The notes beneath the pieces were generated by a model. It was given only the letters and a program-made list of their open reading frames with translations, was not told the origin of the DNA and did not search any database. This document shows positions 16,471 to 25,076 of a stretch of 37,674 bases of DNA, piece after piece (positions within the stretch are counted from its first letter, which is position 1; every line of letters begins with the position of its first letter). Source of the DNA: Planctomycetia bacterium (GTDB taxonomy: Bacteria > Planctomycetota > Planctomycetia > Pirellulales > PALSA-1355); NCBI GenBank assembly GCA_016200205.1, contig JACQFF010000073.1:1-37674 (forward strand), given 5' to 3'. Made by a program: the position numbers and the translations under genes.

Positions 16471-16535
16471 CAACCTACGACCTGCTCCGCGAAAACAGCC
16501 ATCCGGCCGCGGGCGGTCGCAAACCGGAGGATTCC

Positions 16536-16715
16536 ATGAAGAACCTGGCCAAGAAAATGCAACGTTTCCTCACGTCGGAAGATGGGCCAACCGCAGTTGA
16601 GTACGCGGTGATGCTGGCCCTGATTATTATCGTCTGCTTGACCGCCATTCAATCGGTCGGCACGAAGGCCAACACCACGTTCACCAACGTGGCCGCCTCG
16701 ATCGGTGCGAGCTAA
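16536..16715 (+). CDS. flp: Flp/Tad type IVb pilin
   Basis: A 59-residue prepilin. A short polar leader ends in SEDG, and cleavage after G by the CpaA/TadV peptidase leaves mature PTAVEYAVMLALIIIVCLTAI. The Glu at +5 and Tyr at +6 (AVEY) are the Flp hallmark, followed by a single hydrophobic helix and a short C-terminal region. The start at 16536 has GGAGG five bases upstream. The ORF track version from 16188 runs through the riboswitch and is rejected. It is transcribed alone between the cyclic-di-GMP riboswitch and a strong terminator, as expected for an abundant subunit. Only one flp copy is seen here. Confidence 0.95.
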   Translation: MKNLAKKMQRFLTSEDGPTAVEYAVMLALIIIVCLTAIQSVGTKANTTFTNVAASIGAS

Positions 16716-16775
16716 TCAAGCAGTTCGGACGCAAGTCGGCTGAAATGCCGGCCCGTCGCAGTGTGAAGTAACCTG

Positions 16776-16815
16776 GCCCCTCGGCGTGCCGACCGCGCGC
16801 CGAGGGGCTTTTTTT
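16776..16815 (+). terminator. Intrinsic terminator after flp
   Basis: GCCCCTCGGCG (16776-16786) pairs perfectly with CGCCGAGGGGC (16798-16808), followed directly by seven T. This is a textbook Rho-independent terminator 60 bases after the flp stop. It should separate pilin transcription from the downstream assembly genes. Confidence 0.93.
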
Positions 16816-16971
16816 CGCACGCGAGCGGAAACGACGCAGTGCTACTTCCTTGCATCGTTTTTTCCCTACATCACGGCGGCATCAACAACGACATGCTAGG
16901 TTTTCGATAGCAGGCCAGTTACTTTTGCCGACTTGAACCTCCTTGCCACAAAGAGAAATGTGAAGGGCGCT

Positions 16972-17079
16972 ATGTCACCAGTGCTACCTATCGAAGCGAT
17001 GGTCGGTGCGATCCAGTTCGTGTGCTATTTCTTTACTGTCTTGGCAGCCCTGTTCGGCTGCATGCTGGTCAGGCAATAG
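16972..17079 (+). CDS. Possible 35-residue membrane peptide
   Basis: An ORF too short for the track. ATG 16972 is preceded by GAAGGG, and it ends with TAG at 17077-17079. The product has one hydrophobic segment (FVCYFFTVLAALFGCMLV) that could span the membrane. It lies between the flp terminator and cpaA, on the same strand. No family is recognised. It could be a small Tad-associated peptide, or part of the cpaA leader. Confidence 0.4.
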   Translation: MSPVLPIEAMVGAIQFVCYFFTVLAALFGCMLVRQ

Positions 17080-17128
17080 ATTTGGCATCAACCCCCTCGA
17101 AGGCGCTCCTACTGCAAAGGATCTTGGG

Positions 17129-17692
17129 ATGATTGACTCGGCAATCTTCGGTGAGGCACTGAACGACAACTGGCCCACCTGGCTGGTGACGATCACGCTC
17201 GTGGTGGCCGCGATTATCGACGGCTACAAATTGAAGGTGCCCAACTGGATCACGTTCCCCATGATCGTCAGCGGCTGGGTTATCAGCACGATTTCGTTCG
17301 GCTGGCCAGGACTCGGTTGGAGCCTGGTGGGCACCGCGGTGGGTTTGGCCCTGCTGCTGCCGTTGTACGCCGTCGGCGGCATGGGAGCCGGCGACGTGAA
17401 ACTTCTGGCGGGTGTGGGTGCCTGGGTCGGCGGCACGATCACGTTGTATGCCTTTTGTGTCTCCGCGATTATCGGCGGCGTCATCGCCGTGGCGATGGTC
17501 CTGTACCGCCATGCGTGGCACAAGCACTATGCACAGTTTTGGACCATTTGGACGGAAATGGTTACGATTCGCGATCCCGAAAAGCTATCCGCCATCGCCG
17601 CCCAGCGGAAGAGCTCGATGCTCTTGCTGCCGTACGGCATCCCGATTGCGATCGGCACGATCGCTTACTTTGCCTACTCCGGCATGTTTTGA
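17129..17692 (+). CDS. cpaA: Prepilin peptidase, CpaA/TadV family
   Basis: A 187-residue A24-type aspartic protease of the inner membrane. The first catalytic aspartate is D31 in AAIIDGYKLKVPN and the second D89 in GGMGAGDVKLL (the GxGD motif). There are about five or six helices, and the N-terminal methyltransferase domain of PilD is absent, as usual for Tad peptidases. It would cleave the Flp leader after its glycine. The start at 17129 has AAAGGA seven bases upstream; the longer ORF from 17006 is not supported. A conserved-looking cytoplasmic segment (AWHKHYAQFWTIWTEMVTIRDPEK) lies between late helices. Confidence 0.92.
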   Translation: MIDSAIFGEALNDNWPTWLVTITLVVAAIIDGYKLKVPNWITFPMIVSGWVISTISFGWPGLGWSLVGTAVGLALLLPLYAVGGMGAGDVKLLAGVGAWVGGTITLYAFCVSAIIGGVIAVAMVLYRHAWHKHYAQFWTIWTEMVTIRDPEKLSAIAAQRKSSMLLLPYGIPIAIGTIAYFAYSGMF

Positions 17693-18150
17693 TAAATCGA
17701 TCACGTGACTTGCAAGGGCAGACGGTACACGGTTGGCATTCGAGCCAAAGGGGGCACTCGACAGGCAGGGGCTTTGAATCTGGAGACCGTTTGCCGGTTG
17801 TGCCGAATCTAGCGACAACGGCTCACGCGGTGGGCGAACTGCCGCTGCTCTGGCGTGCGTGAAATCGCGGCCGCGGCGGGCCGCAACTGGCAAACGTAGT
17901 CCCGGCAAGCTGATATACGAAGTCGTCAAGGCGCAAGTCGACGAGTTTTCGTCAACAGGGCAAACGGTGTCCCGCGACGCCGCTGGGCCTCGCGTCATTT
18001 CTAATCCTTTTTTATCAAGTTTGCTGGCTACGGACGCCAATCTTTCTACATGAATCCATAGGGATTGCCGACTTCGCCAAGCGCTAGAGCAAAACCGCGC
18101 ACGGCCGATGGCAAACCGAGCGTGACGGGCGATCATACGAGGAGAGGCTC
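17693..18150. other. Intergenic region before cpaB
   Basis: About 460 bases with no convincing gene. A 64-codon frame at 17859-18053 lacks a ribosome site and known motif. There is no second riboswitch core. A separate promoter for the cpaB-tadC genes may lie here. Confidence 0.5.
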
Positions 18151-19188
18151 ATGCGGTCTAAATCGATCCTACTTCTGGCGTTGGCCTTGGGCTGCGGCTT
18201 GGTGGCCTCGATTGGCATCAGTCAGATCATTGAAGGCCGCAACAAGGCGCCCAGCGCCGACAGCGACGTGCAACCGATTTTCGTGGCGATGACCGACATC
18301 AACGCCAACGAGGTGCTTTCGGCCCAAGTGATCAAACTCGAGGAATGGCCGAAGAAAATGGTTCCCGCGGGAGCCTTGACCAAACTGGAAAATGTCGAGG
18401 GCAAACGGGCGCGAACGAAGCTCTATCAGGGCGAACCCATTGTAGCCGCCAAGTTGCTCGGCGCCAACGAATCCGTGGGGGCCGCCAACCAAATTCCAGC
18501 GGGCTATCGCGTCGCGCACGTGAAAGTTGACGCCGTCACCGGCGGCAACAACTTGATCCTACCCGGCGACCGCGTTGACGTATTAGTGTTTCGCAACACG
18601 GGCGATATGAATGCCACGGCGGCCAAAATCGTATTGCAAGACATCAAAGTCTTTGCCGTGGATACGCATACTGAAACCGAGTTCACGCGCACCAAGGGCG
18701 ATCAGTCGGAACCGATGACCGCAAAGACCATCGCCCTGCTCGTCACCCCGCAGCAGTCCGTCATTTTGCACGCGGCCTCGGAGATTAGCGGATCGGTCCG
18801 GCTCGCGCTGCGTAACCCGGAGGATGAGAGCCACGCCAATATTCCGGGCGCAACGATCGGCGACATTTTTGGCCCCGACCAGTTCTCGAATCGAAGTGCC
18901 GAGCAGAGCTTTCAGAGGGATGCCAATCGCGGCCCAAAGAAAGACGTGCTTGTCCAACCGCCGGTTGCGGAGCGAATAGGCGCGCCTTGGAAAATGGTCG
19001 TGATGTACGGGAGCGAGTTGATGGAGGTCGAATTTCCCGCCGATGGCCGATTACCCAACAATCTGATCAAGAAGGATGCACTACGCCCCGCCAATTTGCC
19101 CGCGGCGCCAATCCCGGGATCGCAACTGACCCGTGAATCCGAGGAAGACGCTACGCCTCCGGAGAATGAGGAACCACAAAGCGAGTAG
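18151..19188 (+). CDS. cpaB: Flp pilus assembly protein CpaB/RcpC
   Basis: A 345-residue periplasmic protein with a signal anchor (ILLLALALGCGLVASIGISQ). A SAF-type domain follows at about 43-105 (IFVAMTDINANEVLSAQVIKLEEWPKK, KLYQGEPIVAAKLL). Next is the RcpC/CpaB region with VAHVKVDAVTGGNNLILPGDRVDVLVF and TIALLVTPQQSVILHAASEISGSVRLALRNPED. It is thought to act with the secretin in pilus secretion. The start has GAGGAGAGG close upstream. The C-terminal 80 residues are proline- and glutamate-rich and longer than in proteobacterial CpaB. Confidence 0.93.
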   Translation: MRSKSILLLALALGCGLVASIGISQIIEGRNKAPSADSDVQPIFVAMTDINANEVLSAQVIKLEEWPKKMVPAGALTKLENVEGKRARTKLYQGEPIVAAKLLGANESVGAANQIPAGYRVAHVKVDAVTGGNNLILPGDRVDVLVFRNTGDMNATAAKIVLQDIKVFAVDTHTETEFTRTKGDQSEPMTAKTIALLVTPQQSVILHAASEISGSVRLALRNPEDESHANIPGATIGDIFGPDQFSNRSAEQSFQRDANRGPKKDVLVQPPVAERIGAPWKMVVMYGSELMEVEFPADGRLPNNLIKKDALRPANLPAAPIPGSQLTRESEEDATPPENEEPQSE

Positions 19189-19308
19189 GACACACGATCC
19201 TGCCCGACAGCCGGAAATGTGACCAACTAAACGGAATTTGATCCTCGCGTGGAACGTCAAGGCGAAAAGCGCGGCGTTTGCGCGCAACGTGTCCATGGAA
19301 ATACAAGG

Positions 19309-21015
19309 ATGTCTAGGATGCTCCTAAATCGACGACTCAGGCAGCTTTTCGGCACCCCACTGGCCATCGCGCTTCTGGCGATCTGGATGAGTTGGCCCGC
19401 CCCGGCTCAAGCTGCTGATCCAGAGCCGGTCGTGCAAAAGATTCAAGCGGGCAACACGCGGTTGGAATTGACCGTTAACACCAGTCGCATCTTGACCCTG
19501 GATCAAAAAATCCCCAAAGTTCAAGTCGGCAATCCCGAGATGTTGGATTTTACGGCGCTCTCGGAAAGCCAGGTCCAGATCCACGGCAAGAAGGCCGGTA
19601 TCACGTCGGTCAATCTATGGGCCGAAGACGGCGAATTGCATACGGTCGACGTGGTGGTTGTGGGCGACGTGCGCGAGTTGGATCTGGTGCTTCGGCAACA
19701 GTTTCCCACGGCTACCGTCAAACTGTTCCCGACCACGGCCTCGACGCTGATCCTGTTCGGGTACGTGGATCGGCCGGACTACGTGAGCCGAATTACGGAC
19801 ATCGCCAAGGAATACTTTCCCAAAGTGCTCAACAACATGACCGTCGGCGGCTCGCAGCAAGTCGTCCTGCACGTCAAGGTTATGGAAGTCTCGCGCACCA
19901 AGCTGCGCAACCTCGGTTTTGATTTTATGAACTTCTCAGGCGCCGACTTTGTCGGCACTACGCCGGGGGGACTGATTACCAAAGCCAGCGCCACCACGAG
20001 CTTGTTCCGTGGGGGCGGCGATTTCACAACGGCGGGTCGTGAAACCTTTCAGCTCGGCCTCGTCAACAACCCCAGCGGTTTTGTGGGAATGCTCGAAGCA
20101 CTCAAGCAGGAAAACGTCCTGAAAGTATTGGCGGAGCCAAACATTGTCACCGTCAGTGGTCGGCCGGCCTATTTTCAAGTCGGTGGTCAGGTCCCGTACC
20201 CGCAGCCGACGGGTTTTGGAAACATTTCGGTCGCTTTTCGTCCTTTCGGAACCCAAGTCGACTTCGTGCCTATCGTGTTGGGCAACGGCAACGTTCGACT
20301 GGAAGTGAAACCCTCAGTGAGTGAAATCGATCCGACGCTCACCGTTCAGATTGCGGGTACCGCAGTGCCCGGTTTCCGTACGCGGGAAGTGGATACCGGC
20401 GTGGAGATGAAGTTCGGGCAGACCTTGGCCCTGGCCGGTTTGCTGCAACAAAGAACTCAATCCGTCCGTCAAGGGATTCCGTACGTGATGGATATCCCCT
20501 ATCTCGGCGCGGCGTTTCGGCGCAATAACAACCAGATCAACGAAGTGGAGTTGCTGATCATGGTCCGGCCCGAACTGGCCGAAGGCCTCGATCCCGATCA
20601 GGTGCCCCCCTGTGGCCCCGGCATGAACACGATGAGTCCCAACGACTGCGACTTCTACTGGAAAGGCCATATCGAAGTGCCGGTCAAACATCCCGGTTTG
20701 ATGGGCCCCTCACCTGGCGATCCGAACCAGGGCGAACCCGTCGAGCCGCCGGCGGCATCGCCCGCCGCCGAGGACATGCCCGCGGCGAAATCGCCCGATC
20801 GATCGGGCGGAACGGGCACCCTTAGCGACCGTCCGACATCCCGGACCTCCCCCGTGGCATTGGCGAGTCTCCCCCGATCGAATCCGCCGAGTTCGGCCAG
20901 CCCTGAGTCCTCCAATCCCTCCGACCCGCAGGCGCGCAAAACGCGGCCTCCAACAAAACCCAATTCTCCCCAGCCAGGGTTCATCGGACCCCGTGGTTAT
21001 GACGTAAAAGATTAA
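19309..21015 (+). CDS. cpaC: Tad secretin CpaC/RcpA
   Basis: A 568-residue outer-membrane channel subunit. The signal peptide (PLAIALLAIWMSWPAPAQA) is followed by the pilus N-domain at about 30-110 (NTSRILTLDQKIPKVQVGNPEMLDF), a BON-like section (LILFGYVDRPDYVSRI) and the secretin core. The core includes MLEALKQENVLKVLAEPNIVTVSG, FRPFGTQVDFVPIVL, VEMKFGQTLALAGLL and IPYLGAAFRR, then ELLIMVRPEL. After residue 450 comes a proline/serine-rich tail of about 110 residues not usual for the family. The start at 19309 is chosen over the GTG at 19249 because it sits next to the signal peptide; 19318 is also possible. It follows cpaB by 120 bp. Confidence 0.93.
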   Translation: MSRMLLNRRLRQLFGTPLAIALLAIWMSWPAPAQAADPEPVVQKIQAGNTRLELTVNTSRILTLDQKIPKVQVGNPEMLDFTALSESQVQIHGKKAGITSVNLWAEDGELHTVDVVVVGDVRELDLVLRQQFPTATVKLFPTTASTLILFGYVDRPDYVSRITDIAKEYFPKVLNNMTVGGSQQVVLHVKVMEVSRTKLRNLGFDFMNFSGADFVGTTPGGLITKASATTSLFRGGGDFTTAGRETFQLGLVNNPSGFVGMLEALKQENVLKVLAEPNIVTVSGRPAYFQVGGQVPYPQPTGFGNISVAFRPFGTQVDFVPIVLGNGNVRLEVKPSVSEIDPTLTVQIAGTAVPGFRTREVDTGVEMKFGQTLALAGLLQQRTQSVRQGIPYVMDIPYLGAAFRRNNNQINEVELLIMVRPELAEGLDPDQVPPCGPGMNTMSPNDCDFYWKGHIEVPVKHPGLMGPSPGDPNQGEPVEPPAASPAAEDMPAAKSPDRSGGTGTLSDRPTSRTSPVALASLPRSNPPSSASPESSNPSDPQARKTRPPTKPNSPQPGFIGPRGYDVKD

Positions 21016-21179
21016 GGAACTTCACCAAAGCCGAACCGGAAAGGGGGCTGCCCCCGGCGGTTTTGTCGGAGTTTTCAAAAGCCGCCGAGCGGTCTCGGCG
21101 CGCAAACGGAACGTGGGGATTTGCAAGGCCGGCGATTCGGGACCTTGCGTTAGGATTTCGCACGCGGTGAATACACATC

Positions 21180-22409
21180 ATGAGTAATGTGCTCCGATTG
21201 GCTATTGTGGATCCGGTCGACGCGTCGCGCGATTCGCTGAAGTCGACGCTGCTGGGCATGGAGATGGTTTGGCTCGAGGCCGAGTGCTCGCGGTATGAGT
21301 TCTTTGCCGACGTCGTGGCTCAAACGCACCCTGATATCGGGATTGTGGCGCTCAATCACAATCCGGAAAAAGCGCTTCAACTAGTCACCCAACTGCACGA
21401 TGCCTCGCCGGAGTGCAGCATCGTGGTGATCAGCTCCTCGACGGATGGAAATCTGATCTTGCGCGCCATGCGGGCGGGCGTCAAAGAGTTTCTGCCGCAG
21501 CCGGTGCGGATCGAAGATCTCGTGGCCGCGCTGGAGCGCATCGGCAGCCAACGCTTCGGTCGCGGCGACCATAAGAACCCCGGTTGCAATGTGATTGCCG
21601 TGGCAGGCGCCACGGGCGGCGTCGGCAGCACGAGTCTGGCAGTCAATCTGGGCTGCGTCTTGGCGGCCGATCCGCAGAACACGGTGGCGCTGGTCGACAT
21701 CGATCTGTGTTTAGGCGATGCCGACGTGTTTCTGGACACGATTCCGGATTACACGCTGCTGGACGTCGCTCAAAACGTGACCCGGCTCGATTTCGCCCTT
21801 TTGAAACGCTCGCTTACCAAGCACGCCTCGGGACTCTACCTGTTACCCAGGCCCGTTCAGTTGGAAGACATGGCCCTGATTACGCCCGACGATTTGCGGC
21901 GGGTGGTTGGGCTGCTCAAGGCCACGTTCACCCACCTGATCATCGACATGTCGAAGAGTTTTAGCGCGATCGACATGGTGGCCGTGGAGATGGCGAACCA
22001 CATTCTGCTGGTTACGCAATTGGATTTGCCCTGCCTGCGCAATATCGTCCGGCTGATGATGTCCTTTGGACAGATGGAGGCCATCAAGGACAAGGTCAAA
22101 GTCGTGGTGAACCGCGTGGGCTTGGATAACCACATTGGCTTGAAAAAAGCCCAGGAAACGATCGGCTGCGAGATCTTCTGGCAGCTTCCCAACGATTATC
22201 GCGTGATGGTCGAGGTTCGCAATAACGGTGTGCCGTTGATCGAACAGGCTCCCAAAGCGGCCATTACGCAATCGATCATTGGGCTGGCCGCGGCCCTCTG
22301 CGGAAACGGACAGTCGCCGGCTGAAACCAGCGACTCGACGCCTAAGGGCGCGGTAGGCCGGTGGCTGAACATCTGGCCAAGCAGGGCCCGCAACGGCGGC
22401 GCCAAATAG
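21180..22409 (+). CDS. cpaE: CpaE/TadZ localisation ATPase with degenerate active sites
   Basis: A 409-residue protein with an N-terminal receiver-like domain (residues 5-120) and a C-terminal MinD/ParA-like domain (135-390). The receiver keeps the D11 pocket residue, but the phosphoacceptor site reads IVALNH with no aspartate, so it is probably a pseudo-receiver. The deviant Walker A is GATGGVGSTS (143-152); both lysines of a normal KGGVGKT loop are missing, as described for TadZ proteins. Later motifs ALVDIDLCLGDADVFLD and HLIIDMSK are retained. It would place the Tad machine at its cell site by interacting with CpaF and other Tad proteins. Confidence 0.9.
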   Translation: MSNVLRLAIVDPVDASRDSLKSTLLGMEMVWLEAECSRYEFFADVVAQTHPDIGIVALNHNPEKALQLVTQLHDASPECSIVVISSSTDGNLILRAMRAGVKEFLPQPVRIEDLVAALERIGSQRFGRGDHKNPGCNVIAVAGATGGVGSTSLAVNLGCVLAADPQNTVALVDIDLCLGDADVFLDTIPDYTLLDVAQNVTRLDFALLKRSLTKHASGLYLLPRPVQLEDMALITPDDLRRVVGLLKATFTHLIIDMSKSFSAIDMVAVEMANHILLVTQLDLPCLRNIVRLMMSFGQMEAIKDKVKVVVNRVGLDNHIGLKKAQETIGCEIFWQLPNDYRVMVEVRNNGVPLIEQAPKAAITQSIIGLAAALCGNGQSPAETSDSTPKGAVGRWLNIWPSRARNGGAK

Positions 22410-22735
22410 CGGCCATCGATGGGTGGACGCCCGCCGTGCCGTGTCGGGGCGCTTTAATCCCCACGACCCGCAACCTCGGCACACATCGTCCGGCCAACCG
22501 CCGTGAGAAGGGCCGTTTTCTTCCGTCTGGCTTGCCAGGCAGTCTGAGCGAAGTGCGAGCTATATTTCGTTCAGGCAATGCCGTCGGGTTTGTGCTGCAC
22601 TACTTGACTACTTTTCAAGCCGCGACCGCAAGCGAGCCTGCGTCCCTGCTTTAGCCGGCAGGAACACGCGAAGCACACCGAACGCACGCCACTGGCCCAG
22701 ATCCCCAACTTTTGCCCGTTATGTCAGGACCGACC
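22410..22735. other. Spacer between cpaE and cpaF
   Basis: About 325 bases. The ORF at 22361-22654 overlaps the cpaE end in another frame and has no recognised domain. No terminator or regulatory fold stands out. Confidence 0.5.
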
Positions 22736-24052
22736 ATGAAGAGTCCCACGCTACGACCTACGGAAGAATCGAAGGGCGTCGAGTTCGAGAATCTGAAGCG
22801 GCGCATTCATGGGAAGCTCGTCGACAAACTCGATTTGACGCGAGTCGGCGAGTTGGAAGGCGATGTGTTGCGCCGAGAGATTCGGCTCGTTGTGGAACAT
22901 CTCTGCGACACCGAAGACACGCTCTTGAATCGCACGGAACGCGAACGGCTTGTCGAGGAGGTGTTGGACGAGACATTTGGGCTTGGCCCCCTCGAATTTC
23001 TGCTCAAGGATCCGACGATCAGCGATATTTTGATCAACGGACCGAAGAACGTTTACGTGGAACGTAGGGGAAAAATGGAAAAGACCACGGTCGCATTCCG
23101 CGACAACAACCACTTGATGCAAATCATCGATCGCATCGTTTCCAAAGTCGGGCGGCGCGTGGACGAAGTCTGCCCGATGGTCGATGCCCGCTTGCAGGAT
23201 GGGTCGCGCGTCAACGCGATCATTCCGCCCCTGGCGCTCGACGGCGCGTGTGTTTCGATTCGCCGTTTCGGCGCCAACCCGCTGAAACTCGAGGATTTGC
23301 TGAACTACAAGGCGTTCACGCCCGAAATGGTGATGTTGCTGGAAGGCTCCATCAAGGCGCGATTGAACATCGTCATCGCCGGAGGAACGGGCTCGGGCAA
23401 AACGACCCTGCTGAACACCCTGTCGAGTTTCATTTCCAATTCGGACCGTATTGTCACGATCGAGGACGCGGCCGAATTGCAGTTGCAGCAAGACCACGTA
23501 GTCCGGCTGGAAACGCGCCCGCCGAATATCGAAGGCAAAGGAGCGATTACGGCCACCGACCTGGTGCGCAATGCGTTGCGTATGCGGCCCGAGCGGATCA
23601 TCATCGGCGAGTGCCGCGGAGCGGAAACCCTGGACATGTTGCAGGCCATGAACACCGGTCACGAAGGATCGTTGACCACGATTCATGCCAACACGCCTCG
23701 CGACGCCATCGCGCGTATGGAAACCATGATCACGATGGCCGGGTTCGAATTGCCTTTGAAGGCGCTGCGACAACAGGTGGCAAGCGCCGTGGACCTGATT
23801 GTGCAAACCAATCGTCTGCAGGGCGGACCCCGCAAGATCACGCACATCACCGAAGTCCTTGGAATGGAACAAGACACCATCGTGATGCAGGACATCTACC
23901 ATTACATCAAGGAGGGCATCGATGAAAACGGGCGCGCCTTTGGCCGGTTCGAATCCACGGGCGTGCGGCCGAATTTCATGGAACGCCTGGAAGCGGCCGG
24001 TGTGCGGTTGCCTTCGAGCGCCTTCAGGCAGCGCGTCATGTTAGAGGATTAA
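22736..24052 (+). CDS. cpaF: Tad secretion ATPase CpaF/TadA
   Basis: A 438-residue hexameric secretion ATPase of the GspE/VirB11 class. The N-terminal helical domain (residues 10-90) leads to [32 protein letters not shown]. The Walker A loop GGTGSGKTT lies at about 215-223, the Asp box near [11 protein letters not shown], Walker B in [23 protein letters not shown], and the His box in [14 protein letters not shown]. It powers Flp assembly from the cytoplasmic face with TadB and TadC. The ATG at 22736 has AGGAC close upstream; the track start is a TTG (22712) without support. All key ATPase residues look intact. Confidence 0.96.
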   Translation: MKSPTLRPTEESKGVEFENLKRRIHGKLVDKLDLTRVGELEGDVLRREIRLVVEHLCDTEDTLLNRTERERLVEEVLDETFGLGPLEFLLKDPTISDILINGPKNVYVERRGKMEKTTVAFRDNNHLMQIIDRIVSKVGRRVDEVCPMVDARLQDGSRVNAIIPPLALDGACVSIRRFGANPLKLEDLLNYKAFTPEMVMLLEGSIKARLNIVIAGGTGSGKTTLLNTLSSFISNSDRIVTIEDAAELQLQQDHVVRLETRPPNIEGKGAITATDLVRNALRMRPERIIIGECRGAETLDMLQAMNTGHEGSLTTIHANTPRDAIARMETMITMAGFELPLKALRQQVASAVDLIVQTNRLQGGPRKITHITEVLGMEQDTIVMQDIYHYIKEGIDENGRAFGRFESTGVRPNFMERLEAAGVRLPSSAFRQRVMLED

Positions 24053-24103
24053 TCCCGCAACACGCTCGGTTTTTCGAAGAACTCACCCTGTCGTGGTTAT
24101 GCT

Positions 24104-25072
24104 ATGAGCCCTTTGATCATTTACATTGTCGTGTTTTCCGGAGTCGCCGCGTTGGTCGGCGGCGTCGGCTTTTTCTTGAAGGCCTCGACCGAAACGGGCG
24201 TCGAAGACCGTCTGGCGATGCTGACCGGCTCCAGCACCGGCAAACAAGCCAAAGAGGCTCTGCTTAAAGGCAGCGTGTTGGCCCAACCCCTGGAAAGCAG
24301 CCAGCATCTGATCTGGGAATACCTGTCCCATTTGGGCAACTTGAACCTGCTGTTCGAACAGGCCGACACGTCGATTACCGCGCCGCAGTTTTTCGGCATT
24401 TCCGCGATCATGGCGATCGTCGGAATGTTCATTCCGGTCTTCGCAGGAATGCATCCCGGCCTGGTGCTGCCAATGGGGATCTCGTTGGCGGTTCTGCCCT
24501 GGCTATGGCTCTTGCTGCGCAGACGCAAGCGCTTTCGGCAATTTGCCAGACAGCTTCCCGAGGCGCTGGAATTGGTGTCGCGGGCCCTGCGGGCAGGCCA
24601 CAGCCTGGCATCGGGCTTCAACCTGGTCTCGGAGGAAATGCACGAACCCATCAGCAAGGAGTTCCAGCGCGTTTTCGAGGAGAACAATCTCGGCATCCCG
24701 CTCGACACGGCGCTCGATAACATGACCAATCGAATTCCTAATTTGGACTTGCGATTCTTTGCCACCGCGATCATCTTGCAGCGTCAGACCGGTGGCGACC
24801 TGGCGGAAATCCTCGACAAAATCGGTTATATCGTTCGCGAACGCTTCAAGATCTGGGGACAGGTCCAAGCCCTTACCGGCGAAGGACGGCTCTCCGGCAT
24901 CGTGCTGCTGGCTTTGCCTCCGGCGCTGTTCGCCGCTGTTTACCGCATGAATCCCGAGTACGAGACGCCGCTGTTCACCGATCCTCTTGGCCGAAAGATG
25001 CTGGCTGTCGGAATCGTCATGCAACTCCTCGGCGCGATCGTCGTTAAGAAAATCATCAACATCAAGGTCTAG
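24104..25072 (+). CDS. tadB: Tad inner-membrane platform protein TadB
   Basis: A 322-residue T2SSF-domain protein. An N-terminal helix (LIIYIVVFSGVAALVGGVGFFL) is followed by two more around residues 90-140, the F domain (RQLPEALELVSRALRAGHSLASGF, LGIPLDTALDNMTNRIPNLDLRFFATAIILQRQTGGDLAEIL) and C-terminal helices. It pairs with TadC as the membrane platform turned by CpaF. It starts 52 bases after cpaF, and its stop is four bases before tadC, so the three are one transcription unit. Confidence 0.93.
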   Translation: MSPLIIYIVVFSGVAALVGGVGFFLKASTETGVEDRLAMLTGSSTGKQAKEALLKGSVLAQPLESSQHLIWEYLSHLGNLNLLFEQADTSITAPQFFGISAIMAIVGMFIPVFAGMHPGLVLPMGISLAVLPWLWLLLRRRKRFRQFARQLPEALELVSRALRAGHSLASGFNLVSEEMHEPISKEFQRVFEENNLGIPLDTALDNMTNRIPNLDLRFFATAIILQRQTGGDLAEILDKIGYIVRERFKIWGQVQALTGEGRLSGIVLLALPPALFAAVYRMNPEYETPLFTDPLGRKMLAVGIVMQLLGAIVVKKIINIKV

Positions 25073-25076
25073 CTCT

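Noticed and set aside
17875-17930. Second GEMM riboswitch before cpaB (ggcaaacgtagtcccggc)
   Set aside because: It has GGCAAAC, but the GGGACGCAAA strand and P1 are absent.
21040-21070. Hairpin gggggctgccccc as a cpaC terminator
   Set aside because: The stem is short with a three-base loop, and the T-run is weak and displaced, so it is not convincing.
22751-23902. 383-codon minus-strand ORF
   Set aside because: Antisense shadow of cpaF, which has all ATPase motifs intact.
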